Assembly: GCA_029844215.1 (NCBI GenBank)
Contig: CM056736.1
Location: 24,737,501-24,801,500 of the forward strand
Length of the DNA stretch: 64,000 nucleotides
Source of the DNA: Przewalskia tangutica
Lineage: Eukaryota; Streptophyta; Magnoliopsida; Solanales; Solanaceae
Direction of reading: 5' to 3'
This document shows positions 46,955 through 58,600 of this stretch, piece by piece (position 1 is the first letter of the stretch; each line of letters opens with the position of its first letter). The translations under genes and the position numbers were made by a program. The notes under the pieces are model-generated. The model was not told where the DNA came from, did not search any database, and saw nothing but the letters and a program-made list of their open reading frames with translations.

Positions 46955-48574
46955 TGTAGGGTTTTGTTGGTTCATGTACGCAGCAGAATTTGAAAATTTT
47001 GTTTCAAATCCAACAAACGACGAACTGTAGAATGATTATGTAATAATGTAAAACATGTAAATCACATAACATGTTTGTATAACCGTAATGAATCGAAAGA
47101 ACACTTACGGTTTGAATAATCTGGAGTCTTTTAGTATAACGTCCGAGGGTGCGCACACAATTGATCCTCGACTGCAAGTTCCTAGAACTCTGATGTAATC
47201 CTCCTCTTTTGAACATCTAGGAAATTTTCCAGAGGTTCGAGAGAATATCTTTTACTAGGTCTCTAAGACTTAGAATAATATAAATGAATTGTGTATTGAA
47301 TAATGAAATGAAGCCACTATTTATAACTGCGTTTTAGGGTTAAAACGCAGCCTAGGGTTTTCCGTGGACCAGGCCCAACAAACGAGGCGTAGTGGGTCAG
47401 TCGGTGCCTTTCGACTGGCGACGCCTTGACTCAAAATAGAGCCGCGACGATGTCCCGTGCGCGCGGTGTCCCATGCGTCGCGGCCCTAGTCCTTTTTAGG
47501 ACGTCGTCTCATTTTCATTTTAATTAAATATGAAATCCAATCTCGACTTAATTAACTAATCATTATTCATTCAAATGTCTCGATCATAAATATAACATTT
47601 ATATCCTCTCATTACATCATTAGATCGACGAAACAATTGACATAGTGTTACCCCACATGCCTTCACATATCAACACTAATCATATTAGGGTCTACACGGA
47701 ACTCTTAGACGGCGCCGGAAGACGAACTCAATATGTGAAGTATAGTTACACGAATATGGTAAACATAACCTCTATGTGGGAAGATAAATACTTTCATTTT
47801 CGACACACTCGATCAAGCTTAGGATCTGCCAAGTGTCTATCCAAATGGCTTGATCATTATATCTCATCTATATTAGTTAACAACAAGACCATATCCTAAA
47901 TATGTCTATTGTGTTGGCCAAAGACTTAGTCAACCTAATATCACTGAGAAACTAAGTGCTCTCTCGAATATACATTCGAGGAATGAATCCTAATATTGGT
48001 TCAACTACCACCTTTAATCCACTTGGTAATACACACAATACAAACTGTATCACAAACTATAAGGGATTTGAGCTTAGGACGGGATCAAAATACATTACTT
48101 TGTAGACAATGTGCGTATCGACCTCAAGTCTAAGGACTTCTATTTTTCACACGCTGACCATACTTTAGACATGCATAACAAATAATATATCAGCAGGGTA
48201 TACCAATACTTCCAAAATATCCATGTGTCCATCACGAAGTATCCATAACTTGTAGCAGGTGATACATACTACATGCTCTAAGGATATGATGCAGATCACG
48301 TATCGACATATCACATATCACATATCATCGATATCCCATTCTCGATGATCATTAGTCGAGGCTATTTTAAGAGTTATGCTATAATATTAATAACTCACAC
48401 TATTAATAACAGCGTAACCTCTAGGGATGCATATTATAGAATATCATAAACAATCAATTAATAATTCAATAATTACAAATGCCAAAATATTAATCTCCAT
48501 TAATAATAATATGAATGTGTATAAAGTACATTTATCCTAATACATATTGTCTGTAGGACATAAATATACTTTCA
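46955..48574 (-). repeat. 3' LTR of copia element (1,620 bp)
   Basis: Plus-strand edges TGTAGGGTTTTGT and TATACTTTCA. Complete. A GC-rich module with gccgcgac and gcgtcgcggccct lies at 47400-47485. Closely matches the solo LTR at 2006-3600. Confidence 0.92.
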
Positions 48575-48590
48575 ATATCCCACTTGTCCT
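48575..48590 (-). other. Polypurine tract of copia element
   Basis: Minus-strand AGGACAAGTGGGATAT directly precedes the LTR start TGAAAGTATATTTATG, the usual arrangement in plant copia elements. Confidence 0.85.
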
Positions 48591-49100
48591 TGAGCCAATC
48601 TCCAACGTGTCTAATGTCATATTCTCAAAATGACCATTATGCTTAACTAAGCTTAATGGTTTAGTGAGTGGGTCAACTAGATTATCGTATGTGGGAGCAT
48701 AGTCTAATCTAATCCCTTCAGTTTCCACCATCTCCTTGAGTATGTGGTACTTTCTTGGTACTTGCTTATTTCTGTTTGTTGATCTTGGTTCCATAGCTTG
48801 TGCAATCGCACCAGTGTTGTCACAATAAATAGTCATTGGACAATTGGCACTCGGAACTACCTCTAGTTTTTTCAGGAACTCAGAAATCGCGACAGCTTCT
48901 TTACCAGCAATGTACTCAACTTCTGTTATCGAATCAACAGTTTTAGCTTGTTTGGAACTTTTCCAGCTCACTGCTCCACCATTGAAAATGAACGTGTATC
49001 CAGACTGATATTTGAAGTCATCAAGATCCATCTGGAAGCTAGCATCAGTGTACCCATTAGCATCTAGATTTTCTTCTCCACCATAGACCAAGAAGTAATC
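48591..49100 (-). pseudogene. RNase H of copia element
   Basis: Frame to 49091 encodes GYTDASFQMDLDDFKYQSGY, then FNGGAVSWKSSKQAKTVDSI and TEVEYIAGKEAVAISEFLKK, IYCDNTGAIAQAMEPRS, and LVDPLTKPLS. Catalytic D (YTDAS), E (EVEY) and D (YCDN) are present. The frame is open through the domain, though the HHILK-type block is slightly changed (KYHILKEMVETEG). Confidence 0.9.
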
Positions 49101-50040
49101 TTTAGTTCATCTAAGATACTTAAGAATACTCTTGACTGCTTTCCAGTGTTCTTCCCCAGAATTCTGCTAGAATTTGCAAGTCATACTAAGTGCAAAGGCC
49201 ACATCTGGCCTTGTATAGGTCATGACATACATGATCGATCCTATAGCCTAAACATATGGGATCCTCTTTATACGCTCATGTTTAGAAGGACCATCCTTTT
49301 TAGATAACTTGATGCTTTGACCCATGGGTAGACCGTCTTTCTTGGAATTTTCCATAAAAAACGTGTAAGCACTTTGTCTATGTAGACTGACTGTGACAAC
49401 CCCAACAATCTATTAGGTCTATCTCTATAGATCCTAATTCCCAGAATGTAGAAGGCTTCACCTAGATCTTTCATCATGAAGGTACTGGACAACCACTTCT
49501 TAACTGACTGCAAGAATGTCTTATTATCTCTCATTATCAATATGGTGTCCACATATATGATAATGAATACAATACTTCCATCATTGCATTTACTATAAAT
49601 ACATGGAATCTCTTTGCTTCTAACAAAATCAAATGACTTGATAGCATTTTCAAAGCAAATGTTCCAACTCCTTGAGACTCGCTTAAGCCCATAAATGGAC
49701 TTTTGTAGCTTGCATACATCATTTGGCTTGGACTCGGATGAAAAATCCTCAGGTTGTTTCAGATACACTTCCTCGACTAGATTACCATTGAGGAAAGCGG
49801 TTTTGACGTCCATCTGCCAAATGTCATAATCATAATATGCAGTTATTGCAAGCAAAATCCGAATGGACTTAATCTTAGCAACATGTGAAAATATTTCATC
49901 ATAATCGACCCCAGGCCGTTGATTATAACTTTTAGCCACTAGTCTTGTTTTATAAGTTTGTACTTTGTCAAATACATCAATTTTCTTCTTGAAGACTCAT
50001 TTGCATCCTATGAGTTTAACCCCATCTGGCAAACAATCAA
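49101..50040 (-). pseudogene. Reverse transcriptase of copia element (YVDT)
   Basis: The main frame (49268-49939) encodes YNQRPGVDYDEIFSHVAKIK, DIWQMDVKTAFLNGNLVEEV, and KLQKSIYGLKRVSRSWN. The catalytic box reads IIIYVDTILIM, Thr in place of the second Asp, which would abolish polymerase activity. SIYGLKRVSRSWN also departs from the usual SLYGLKQAPRQWY. Upstream and downstream pieces (about 49101-49260 and 49940-50040) lie in other frames. Confidence 0.9.
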
Positions 50041-50470
50041 GTTCCACACTTGATTGATGTACATAGATTCCATCTCAGATTTCATGGCTTCTTGTCATAT
50101 CTTCGAATCAATGTCCACAATTTCTTCGATATAGGTCATAGGCTCATCGTTATTGGGAATATCTATCTCACTGTGTGTTTCCACAAGTAGATTTAGTCTT
50201 TCAAAAGGACAGTGAGTACTAGTGGACCTACGGAGTTGATTGTTTTGTAGTTTAGTACTTGATATGTTATGACTGTGAGAAGGTCCTTGTATGTCGGTTA
50301 ATCCACCAACTCGAGAGCTTTCAGGAATATCATTTTCATGTCTTTCCTGAATGGGAGGAGGCACAACCATTGCATATACTCCCAAGGGTTGTGTATGAGG
50401 ACCGGGTCGGCATGAGACATCAGTTCTTGATTAACATCATTTTGCCACTATCTTTCTTTCCGAAAAATGC
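50041..50470 (-). pseudogene. Integrase-RT linker of copia element
   Basis: The frame at 50095-50385 carries the low-complexity linker with RRSTSTHCPFERLNLLVET, matching the RRSTR-xx-PPERY type motif at the start of the RT region of copia polyproteins. It ends where the mitochondrial fragment region begins. Confidence 0.65.
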
Positions 50471-50530
50471 AGCCCCTACCATTAGTCGTCTATGTAGATT
50501 TGGGATTCGGTATTGAATCAATCCAACATT

Positions 50531-50631
50531 TCGAAAATTCTACGGGTTGGATTGCTCGTGTGTCCAGGGGACAAATCCTATTTGAAATGGATGGTGTGAG
50601 TTTGTCAAATGCTCGACAAGCCGCTACCTTG
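50531..50631 (+). pseudogene. rpl16 (fragment): Mitochondrial rpl16 fragment inserted in copia pol
   Basis: On the plus strand, opposite to the copia coding strand, about 100 bp encodes STGWIARVSRGQILFEMDGV followed by SLSNARQAAT, the near-C-terminal part of plant mitochondrial ribosomal protein L16. The match starts near acgggttggattgctcgtgt and stops after gccgctac, where genuine rpl16 would continue to its last residues. No start, stop or other organelle gene is attached. Recognition is from memory of the family; the exact edges are estimates. Confidence 0.8.
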
Positions 50632-51640
50632 CATTTTTGTATTGTTCTTCGTAAAACTCCCACTGGACGAAGGGCGTACTCGAAGTACCCAATCTTTGCC
50701 AAACACTCCCACTGAATTTTTGCCTTGTTCATTCAGCAAGGATTCAACCTCTATGTAATCTCGTGGTTCTTGAATTTCTTCGAGTTCTATCTCTGTGCAA
50801 CTCTGTTCCTTGCAGTCATATTCTTCTTCAAGGAATTTTGTGTTCCTGGAAACAATTATCTTATGTTCTCCATGAAGATAGAAGTAGTATCCCTTAGTTT
50901 CCTTTGGATACCCTACGAAGTAACATATCTCGCTTTTGGATTCCAACTTGTCAGTAAGCATCTTCTTACATATGCAGGGCACCCCCAGGGTCTCATATGT
51001 TTAACAGTTGACTTCTTGCCACACCATATCTCATAGGGTGTCTTTTCTACTGACTTGGAAGGAACCATGTTCAGAACATATATTGAGGTTTGTATAGCAT
51101 GTCCCCAAAGGTATGTCGGTAGAGTTGTAAATCTCATCATAGATCGAACCATATCCATTAAGGTTCAGTTTCTCTTTTCGGCAACACCATTCATCTGTGG
51201 TGTTCCAGAAGGTGTCCATTATAAATGGACTCCATGTAGCTTTAAGTAATATAGAAACTCCTTGATCAAATATTCACCTCATCGATCCGATCGAAGGGTC
51301 TTAATACTTGTTGCGAGTTGTTTCTCCACTTCATACTTGTACTCCTTTAACTTTTCGAAGGCCTCAAATTTGTGTTTCATAAGATATACATATCCATTCC
51401 TTGTCAAGTCGTCAGTAAAAGTAATGAGTAAGGGAAACCACCCCTAGCTTGAGTCGAGAATGTCCACATACGTCAGTATGTACCAACTCAAACACCTCCT
51501 TGGGTCGCACACCTTTCCGAGAAAGTGGTTTGTTGGTCATCTTACCTTTTAAACAGGATTCACAGTTACCATAAGACTTCAAGTCAAATGGTTCCAGGTA
51601 GTCAAGCTTTCTTAACCTTGCTATCATTGTTTCGTTGATA
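50632..51640 (-). pseudogene. Integrase of copia element, several frames
   Basis: Pieces in order on the minus strand. The GAG_pre-integrase/zinc part is at 51412-51627 (LDYLEPFDLKSYGNCESCLK, then ELVHTDVCGH with the first core Asp). The middle core lies around 51031-51219. The third piece is 50913-51158 (MDMVRSMMRFTTLPTYLWGH, then VLNMVPSKSVEKTPYEIWCG). The C-terminal part is at 50725-50982 (ICYFVGYPKETKGYYFYLHG, RNTKFLEEEYD). Several frameshifts, inactive. Confidence 0.85.
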
Positions 51641-51948
51641 AGAATAAGTCTACAATGTCATAGGTAGGTAGAGTTTCTATTACTTTTCTTAGCTCATTTA
51701 TTTTGTACATTGAATATTTCTTGACTACAGTTTAGTGTATATAATCCATCCACAAGAAGTGCAAATCCATATATAACATGTCCAAAACAGGGATAAAATG
51801 ATATTCCTCGTTAACAAGGGTACATAATAGCAATCATTGAACACTAAACAATGTCCAGAAGGCAAATTTAATCTATAAGTTCCTACGCGCTTAAAATCTA
51901 CTCGTGCTCCATTTTTAACGCGTAGGTCCACCTCTCTTGGTCCAACCT
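51641..51948 (-). pseudogene. Pre-integrase segment of copia element, up to the deletion edge
   Basis: The frame at 51725-51931 contains GTYRLNLPSGHCLVFNDCYY and VPLLTRNIILSLF, the region between protease and integrase in copia pol. At about 51949 it joins directly to LTR sequence, marking the end of a deletion that removed gag, primer-binding site and the inner LTR. Confidence 0.75.
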
Positions 51949-52644
51949 ATATTAGTTAACAACAATACCATATCCTAAATATGTCTATTGTGTTGGCCAA
52001 AGACTTAGTCAACCTAATATCACTGAGAAACTGAGTGCTCTCTCGAATATACATTCGAGGAATGAATCATAATATTGGCTCATCTACCACCCTTAATCCA
52101 CTTCGTAATGTACCCAATACAAACTGTATCTCAACCTATAAGACATTTGAGCTTAGGACATGATCAAAGTACATTACTCTGTAGACAAGGTGCGTATCGA
52201 CCTCAAGTCTAAGGACTTCTATTTTCCACACGCTGATCATACTTTAGACATGTATAACAAATAGTATATCAGCAGGTATACCAATACTTTCAAAGTATCC
52301 ATGTATCCATCACGAGTATATGTAACTCGTAGCACGTGAGACATACTACATCCTCTAAGGATATGATGCAGATCACGTATCGACATATCACATATCACCG
52401 ATATTCCATTCTCGATGATCATTAGTCGAGGCTATTTTAATAGTTACGCTATAATATTAATATCTCACACTATTAATAACAGCGTAACCTCTAGGGATGC
52501 ATATTATAGAATATCATAAACAATCAACTAATAATTCAATAATTGCAAATGCCAAAATATTAATCTCCATTAATAATAATATGAATATGTATAAAGTACA
52601 TTTATTCTAATACATATTATTTCTAGGACATAAATATACTTTCA
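51949..52644 (-). repeat. 5' LTR of copia element, inner 57% missing
   Basis: Matches 47873-48574 of the 3' LTR. Outer edge TATACTTTCA is intact at 52644, followed by agact. Shared bases at the break (ctatattagtt appears at both joined sites' LTR side) leave room for a short microhomology. Confidence 0.9.
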
Positions 52645-52649
52645 AGACT
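52645..52649. repeat. Right target duplication of copia element (agact)
   Basis: Identical to 46950-46954. Confidence 0.88.
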
Positions 52650-52975
52650 CGACAATTTTAAAAATATATTTTTGAGTAATGTTTGTTTAATGAATGAGAG
52701 TTGCTTCATAAAATCTACAGAATTAATGGATCATCTCAGAATAATAATGAAAGCTCAAAGTGACTTACAACCAACCAACTCTAAACTCGTCGAGGATAAG
52801 ATATTTAGAATTCAGGTTCTTGTCTTGCCATGCTTTACAACCGCAGAAAACTATTATCCACTATGTTTGAAACAAAAACTATAAGAAATTTCAATAAACA
52901 AAATTATTATGTTAAAGCTCACTAAAATTTAAATAAATAAAATTTTATTTTAAACAAATTATGCTTTGGTTGCTT
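52650..52975. other. AT-rich region between copia element and SINE
   Basis: A continuation of the DNA left of the copia insertion. A 70-codon plus-strand frame (52672-52884) has no recognisable motif. Nothing else seen. Confidence 0.4.
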
Positions 52976-53089
52976 TCTTTGAGCCGATGGTCTATCGAAA
53001 GAAGTCTCTCTACCTCTAATGGTAGGAATAAAGTTTGCGCACACTCTATCCTCTCCAGATTACACTTGATACGACGTTATTGTTGTTGT
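52976..53089 (+). mobile_element. SINE 3' end (asterid/Solanaceae type), diverged
   Basis: Carries ttgagccgatggtctatcga, then ctctctacctctaatggtag, gtttgcgcacactctatcct and a terminal TTG run (ttattgttgttg, 53078-53089). This string of phrases is a very common 3' half of tRNA-derived SINEs in Solanaceae and relatives. The tRNA-like head with A and B boxes is not visible upstream, so the copy is 5'-truncated or decayed. An open frame across it is chance. Confidence 0.7.
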
Positions 53090-53826
53090 AAGCTCACAAA
53101 AGTCAATGTCTTTAAGAAATATAATCTCCACATAATAGTCGAGGTGTTGAATTATTTCCTTTCAAAATATAACGTAATTTATCTTGGAACAACACACTTA
53201 AAATTCCAACAAACTTCGAATGCTAAGGAACGGAGAAGTTCACACGATTCTATTTCTTTTGAAAATAATACATAAATGGGGGAGAAAGAGATTTCAATTT
53301 TCAAAGTTCAAATCTGAAGCAAGACCTCAATATTTATAGCTAACTACTGGGTGTAATGAAGAGGTACGAGCCTATTGCCTTTACAAAAAGGCACGAATAA
53401 GAATAAAAGAAAAATAATTTAGTGGTCTAAAAATTAATCTAACAATGAGATCATTAACCCGGACCCAAAGCTGTTTGAGTCGAGTGATGACAATTACAGC
53501 GGGAGGGCTTATCTTTTTCCCAACTCTTTAAGTTAGTGTAGAAGTGCTTTTCAATTTATACCCAACAAATTCTTCTCTTTCCTCCAATACGGGACAACAT
53601 CCCTTCAGTTTTCATTCATAACCCAACTTAAAGGTCATGAATTTGAATCCCATTACACCAAAAACCCAATAATCTCTCACATGGATAAGGAGGAAAATGC
53701 AAAACTCTACCTGATTCACTATTAAGGATTAATATCTATAGATAAGTAGGGTTTCATTTGAATTTTCTAGAGAACATGTATTTTATATACCTGGTCAATT
53801 GTAGATGTGATATCCTTGAACCATCA
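53090..53826. other. AT-rich region without recognisable feature
   Basis: I see no gene, RNA or repeat. Short frames here have no known motif. Confidence 0.4.
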
Positions 53827-54627
53827 TGTCACTATCCAAACTCTAAAACCGTGGAAGGCACCTACTTCCACCCGGTAGGTGAACCATCCAAAATCGATTA
53901 AGTTAATTTTAACAAGTATATTATGCGGGAAAAAAAATAAAGTAATTTCAAAGTCATAATTAAGTCTCATAATTATAAATAAGCAGAAAACGTACTACAA
54001 TCTAAAATATGGTGTCACAAGTACAAGAATTACTAGAATAAGAAGTACAAGTATGAATAGTCATCCTGAATACACTGTCTAAGAATAAAAAGACAGGAAT
54101 AAAGTACAGGGAATCTGGTGCTGCATATCAACCAACAGCTCGCCCAGAATCTTCTAAATAGTCACATCAACGCTCGGTGAATCCTCGTGCTCCACAAATA
54201 CTATGGACAGAGCATACAAAAGGTACAACAAGTGTAGAGTGAATATGGAAAATCAATGTGTACTTAATAACATCATCGATCGATCCTAAACTAAAACAGT
54301 GATGAGGGTTGGTCTTCCGCATGCTTACTTCATAAATACATAATTTTAATCCACCAAGTAAAAGATAAGAATTTTACCTAATTCAACAACTATTCACGTC
54401 ATCAATCAAGCGAGATAAATACATTTCAATAAATCCTTCAAGTAAGTCAAATAATAAAGAATCAATGAAATGATATGATACAATATGCAAATGTAATTCA
54501 ACTTAAAGGCCTTTCATCACCGGTACACACATGCTCCGTAATATGGAATATATGATCCATGAGGGACTCACGACATTTTAGGCTTCCAATCTCAACACTT
54601 AGACAATTAGGCTCACATTAAGCATAC
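53827..54627 (-). mobile_element. Older gypsy LTR fragment, cut by the element at 54628
   Basis: Starts TGTCACTATCC and has the same layout as the LTR at 62292: an early ccgtggaaggcacctacttc and cggtaggtgaaccatcc compare with cgtggtggcgcctacac and gtaaacgaacc. Strand is taken from that likeness. It is broken at 54628 by the start of the next LTR. Related subfamily, more diverged. Confidence 0.55.
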
Positions 54628-57150
54628 TGTCACAACCTCTTTTCAAGAATCGTGGTGGCACCTACACATTCTGTCGGTAGACGAACCACTCTCAATCATT
54701 CACACGATATGATATAAGTAAAAATAGAAGAAACAATAAGTATGATACACCAAAAATATCCCCAAGTGATCTAGTTTATAGAGACAAGAGCACTAATAAA
54801 TCTGATACAAGTCTGAATAGGCACGCAAGCCAAAAACTAAATAAATAGTCTAAAAAAGTATGGCATGTCTCTCAAATGCAACAAAAGACTGAAATAGAGA
54901 TAAACACCCAAGGGTAAGCTGGAGATAGCATCCTCACCCTGAATGCTGAGATCAACAACTCGAACTCAGCCACGTGATCCTGCAGAGGTGAAAGGTACAA
55001 AATCTATATACAAAATAATGTAGCAAATGTAGCATGAGTACACAATGTACCCTCGTAGACATCATAAAATGACAACGATGGAAGATACATAATCAGAAAA
55101 AATACAAAGTTGACACAAAGTTATCCTATAATAACAATCCAATACTCCAAGTAAAGTCACATAGCCCATGAAATGGTTCACAGAGTTCACATATTATCTT
55201 ATTCAAATAAGAGTCCATAATCACTACATCATCCTGTTTCAAAGAGTTGTAACACAACTCCAAGTATCAAATAGAAAGTATGATCTTCCATGTTTAGAAT
55301 CCAATTAAATCATCAATAATCACTTCAAATACAAGTTCATCCACAATCGATCAATGAAATGACATGTATATGTATGATATGAATGCAATGCATATGTCAT
55401 GTACCTTTCCAATCTGGTATACAGTACGTCAAGGTTTTATTGTGATATGTACAACCATGGGGGAACTGTGAAGTCTATATACCCCTCTGGAATGTTCCAT
55501 CAGAGCCCAACTCCTGGCTAAATAATATCATGTTGCAGGTATGCAACTTCATTCTCCGTGTATCAATATCATCTCAATATTGCCATAATGTCCTAGTATT
55601 CTTACCTTTCCAGCCTCTTGGGCCCATAAAATATCCATACCACTCTCATACCAATATTATGGAACTATATTCATATAACAATACAAGACAAGATATCATG
55701 ATATGATGAGATACAATCAAGTATAAAAATGGCATATCACATGCTTTCAAGATTCAATAACACACATATATAATCTAAGAATACACTATCAAGCCTCGAT
55801 GATATCCTTGCCCTTTCTCTGCGCTTCGTGATAATCAAAGTCTAATCACGCATATCATATTTGTTAATATAAAACATATGCAACATAAAGTAAGAATTAA
55901 ATACCATCAACAGGCCCATGCTACAAAGATTCTAACTTTAATAGACAAATGTCAACAATACATACTAAGTAGTTACATTATTAAGTTAATTGAAAATCTA
56001 TACACAATTGAACCCTCAATTGAACAATATACAAAAGTCCCAAATTAAACCCTAGAAATTTCCCCATGTTGGAATAGGTTTCTATATCCAAATTAAGCCT
56101 TATAACATGATTATCTAATCATAGACATCACTTCACATTAACTCAAGTAAACTAATCCATAAACTATTTATTAATCATTGATTTAACCCTCTTATTCTCG
56201 CAAGAATGCATAACTCATCTTCTCCAACTTATTGTCATCCTATAACACCATTATTACAGAACTTAGAAACATAAATTTAATTCACAAAGGAAAGAATCAC
56301 TTACCCCGAGGATGAAATTGCTCTTAAACTTCTGAAAATACTCTATAGCGGCTCGAATTTCGAGGTATTCTAATTTGGAAAAGAAATTTGACCTAAGGAA
56401 TTTAAAGAACACTTGATACAATGATTCCGCTGGATCGGACCCCCTGCCGCGAACATAACCCCTACTGAGGCGGTGTCACTTGACACCTCACCTCAGTACC
56501 ACGACAAACACGACTCCGCAGAGACGGATAGACCCTCCGCCAAGGCAAAAATCCAAATTTTCCCAACTCCTGCTTCGGTAAGCCAACCTCCCATTAAGGC
56601 GGACACACCAGAGCAAGCATTGTTGCCGCCAAGGCGAACACCAGATCCTAGAAATCAGCCCAAACTTCTATCAAACACCCGAAATACTCTCGAGACCATC
56701 TGGATACAAACCAAACATGCTTGCTTAAGGTACATAGTGCTACGAATTCACTCGTACCCTCAGATTTTTCATTTGACCGAGCTAAGGCATACTTTAATAA
56801 AGAATCGTTCGGAAAAACTAAATATTTAAATTGAACAAATAAAGCCATAAAACACATCTGATTGCCTCGAAAAGCAAAGAAATGACTCGAATAAGTCATA
56901 AATAACTCTCCGGAACTTCTGGAAGTGACAAAACTCGGAAACAAACCCATTTAGCCAAAGTCAACTTTGAGTCAAACTATCCAACTTTAAGTTTCTAGCT
57001 TTTGGATTTTTCATCTGAAACTCATATAACTGGAAATCGGGATCCATGCCATCCATCCTCATACATCACCAACCCCATTAAGAGTCTACATGAAGGGTAA
57101 AATAAGAAAATAAGGGTCTTTAACTAAAAATGACCAGACTGGTCATTACA
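54628..57150 (-). repeat. 3' LTR of element G (2.5 kb)
   Basis: Plus-strand edges TGTCACAACCTC and GGTCATTACA. Near the inner edge is the palindrome ATGACCAGACTGGTCAT at 57130-57146. A GC-richer part with ccgccaaggc and aaggcgga type motifs lies at 56440-56660. The polypurine tract expected just outside 57150 is degenerate. The 118-codon plus-strand frame at 56473-56829 is not thought to be a gene. Confidence 0.85.
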
Positions 57151-57890
57151 TTATATACCAATTAAAGTAATATTCGTCATCGAACAGAGAAACAAATAGA
57201 GGGAACATACTAGAAGTAGTGAACAAGCTAAGATATTTACTCCATATGTCAGACTCGGTCTCCTAAGTTGCCTCCTCAATAGGGCTATGCCTACACTAAA
57301 CCTTCATAGAAGCTCTACTTCAATCTCAACTTTCTCACATGACGGTCCAAAATAGCCACAGATTCTTGCTCAAACTCCAAATTCTAATCAAGAAACACGA
57401 AGTCCTATTGAATAATATATGAACCATTGGTATGATACTTCTTCAACATAGACACATGAAAAATTGGATGAATGCTTGAAAGACCTGGTGGCAGAGCCAA
57501 CTCATATGCCACCTTCCAAACTCTCTAAAGAATCTCAAAAGGCCCAATATACCTCAGACTCAACTTGCATCTCTTGCCAAATCTTCTCACACCCTTCATG
57601 GGTGAGACCTTCATAAGAATTCTATCGTCAACTATGAACTCCAAATCTCAGACCTTTTGGTCCACATATTCCTTTTGCCTGCTCTGAGCTGCCAGGAATT
57701 ATCTTGGATGATCTTCACCTTCTCCTAGGAATCTCTCAATAAATCGGTACCCCAAGGTCGGGCCTCGAATACATCAAACCAACCAATCAGAGATCGATAT
57801 CTCCTACCATATCAATATTGGAGTGATAAATATTGTTATATACAAACTCTGCCAAAGGTATGAATTGTTTCTAATGACTACCAAAAACAA
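57151..57890 (-). pseudogene. Integrase C-terminal region of G, decayed
   Basis: Minus-strand translation gives disconnected pieces of the pol C-terminus. They include an RRFGKRCKLSLRYIGPFEIL-like GPF module near 57530-57600 and the HPIFHVSMLKKY-like block near 57440-57480, with stops between. No open frame of note. Confidence 0.6.
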
Positions 57891-58600
57891 TCACACAAGC
57901 TCGTAACATGTTCTCCAATACATGAATAGTCTACTTGGACTGACTGTCGGTATGAAGGTGAAATGTTGTACTAACATCCAAATGAGTGCCCATCTCCTTT
58001 TGTAAAGTCCGCCATAAATACGAAGTAAACTGAGTACCCCGATCTGAGATGATAGAAATAGAAATGGCATGAAGATAAACAATCTCACAGATGTAGATCT
58101 TGACTAACTTCTCCGCATTATACATTAACTGGATCGAAATGAAATGCATGGACTTGGTCAATCTATTAACAATGACCCAAATAGCATCAAACTTGGCCAA
58201 AGTTTTGGGCAACCCAACAACGAAATCCATGGCAATCCTCTCCTACTTCCATTCGGGAATGTGCATCCTTTGAGACACACCATTGAATCGCTAGTGCTTA
58301 TACTTGACTTGCTGACAATTTTAACACCGAGATACGAAATCAAAACTGTCTCTCTTCATCCTACCCTACCAATAGTGATGACTCAAATCATGGTACATCT
58401 TAGTAGCACCTAGATGAATCGAATAACTAGAGTTGTAGGCCTCCTCCATAATTAATCTGGTCAAGTCTCCCACACGAGGCACACATACTTTACCCTTGAT
58501 CCTCATAACACCCTCACTATCAATTTTGACCTCATTGGCCTTCCCACTCATCACCTTATCTCTGATTTTGCACAACTTTACATCATCATACTAGTAAGTC
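57891..58600 (-). pseudogene. Integrase zinc-binding and catalytic core of G
   Basis: The frame at 58366-58575 encodes MRIKGKVCVPRVGDLTRLIM and YNSSYSIHLGATKMYHDLSH, the zinc-binding start. The frame at 57931-58230 has the core: MDFVVGLPKTLAKFDAIWVI (first Asp) and ISIISDRGTQFTSYLWRTLQ (second Asp). The Glu segment is lost at the frame end (FHLHTDSQSK). Two frame changes; inactive. Confidence 0.85.

Larger units (their letters stand above)
46955..52644 (-). mobile_element. Ty1/copia retrotransposon with large 5' deletion
   Basis: Minus-strand element: truncated 5' LTR 51949-52644, end of protease or pre-integrase, integrase, RT, RNase H, polypurine tract, complete 3' LTR 46955-48574. Flanked by a perfect duplication agact. 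The inner part of the 5' LTR, primer-binding site, gag and most of protease are missing. LTR length of 1.6 kb and the tract ACAAGTGGGA suggest the Angela/TAR-type group (inference). Pol has stops and frameshifts, and RT reads YVDT at its catalytic box. Inactive. Confidence 0.9.

Noticed and set aside
50467..50715. Plus-strand frame as a functional nuclear rpl16
   Set aside because: Only the near-C-terminal piece matches. The rest is unrelated and the protein's last residues are missing.
52961..53275. 104-codon plus-strand frame as a gene
   Set aside because: Overlaps the SINE 3' end with its TTG tail. The translation has no domain.
56473..56829. 118-codon plus-strand frame, proline-rich
   Set aside because: Lies inside the 3' LTR of element G, antisense to it, with no known motif.
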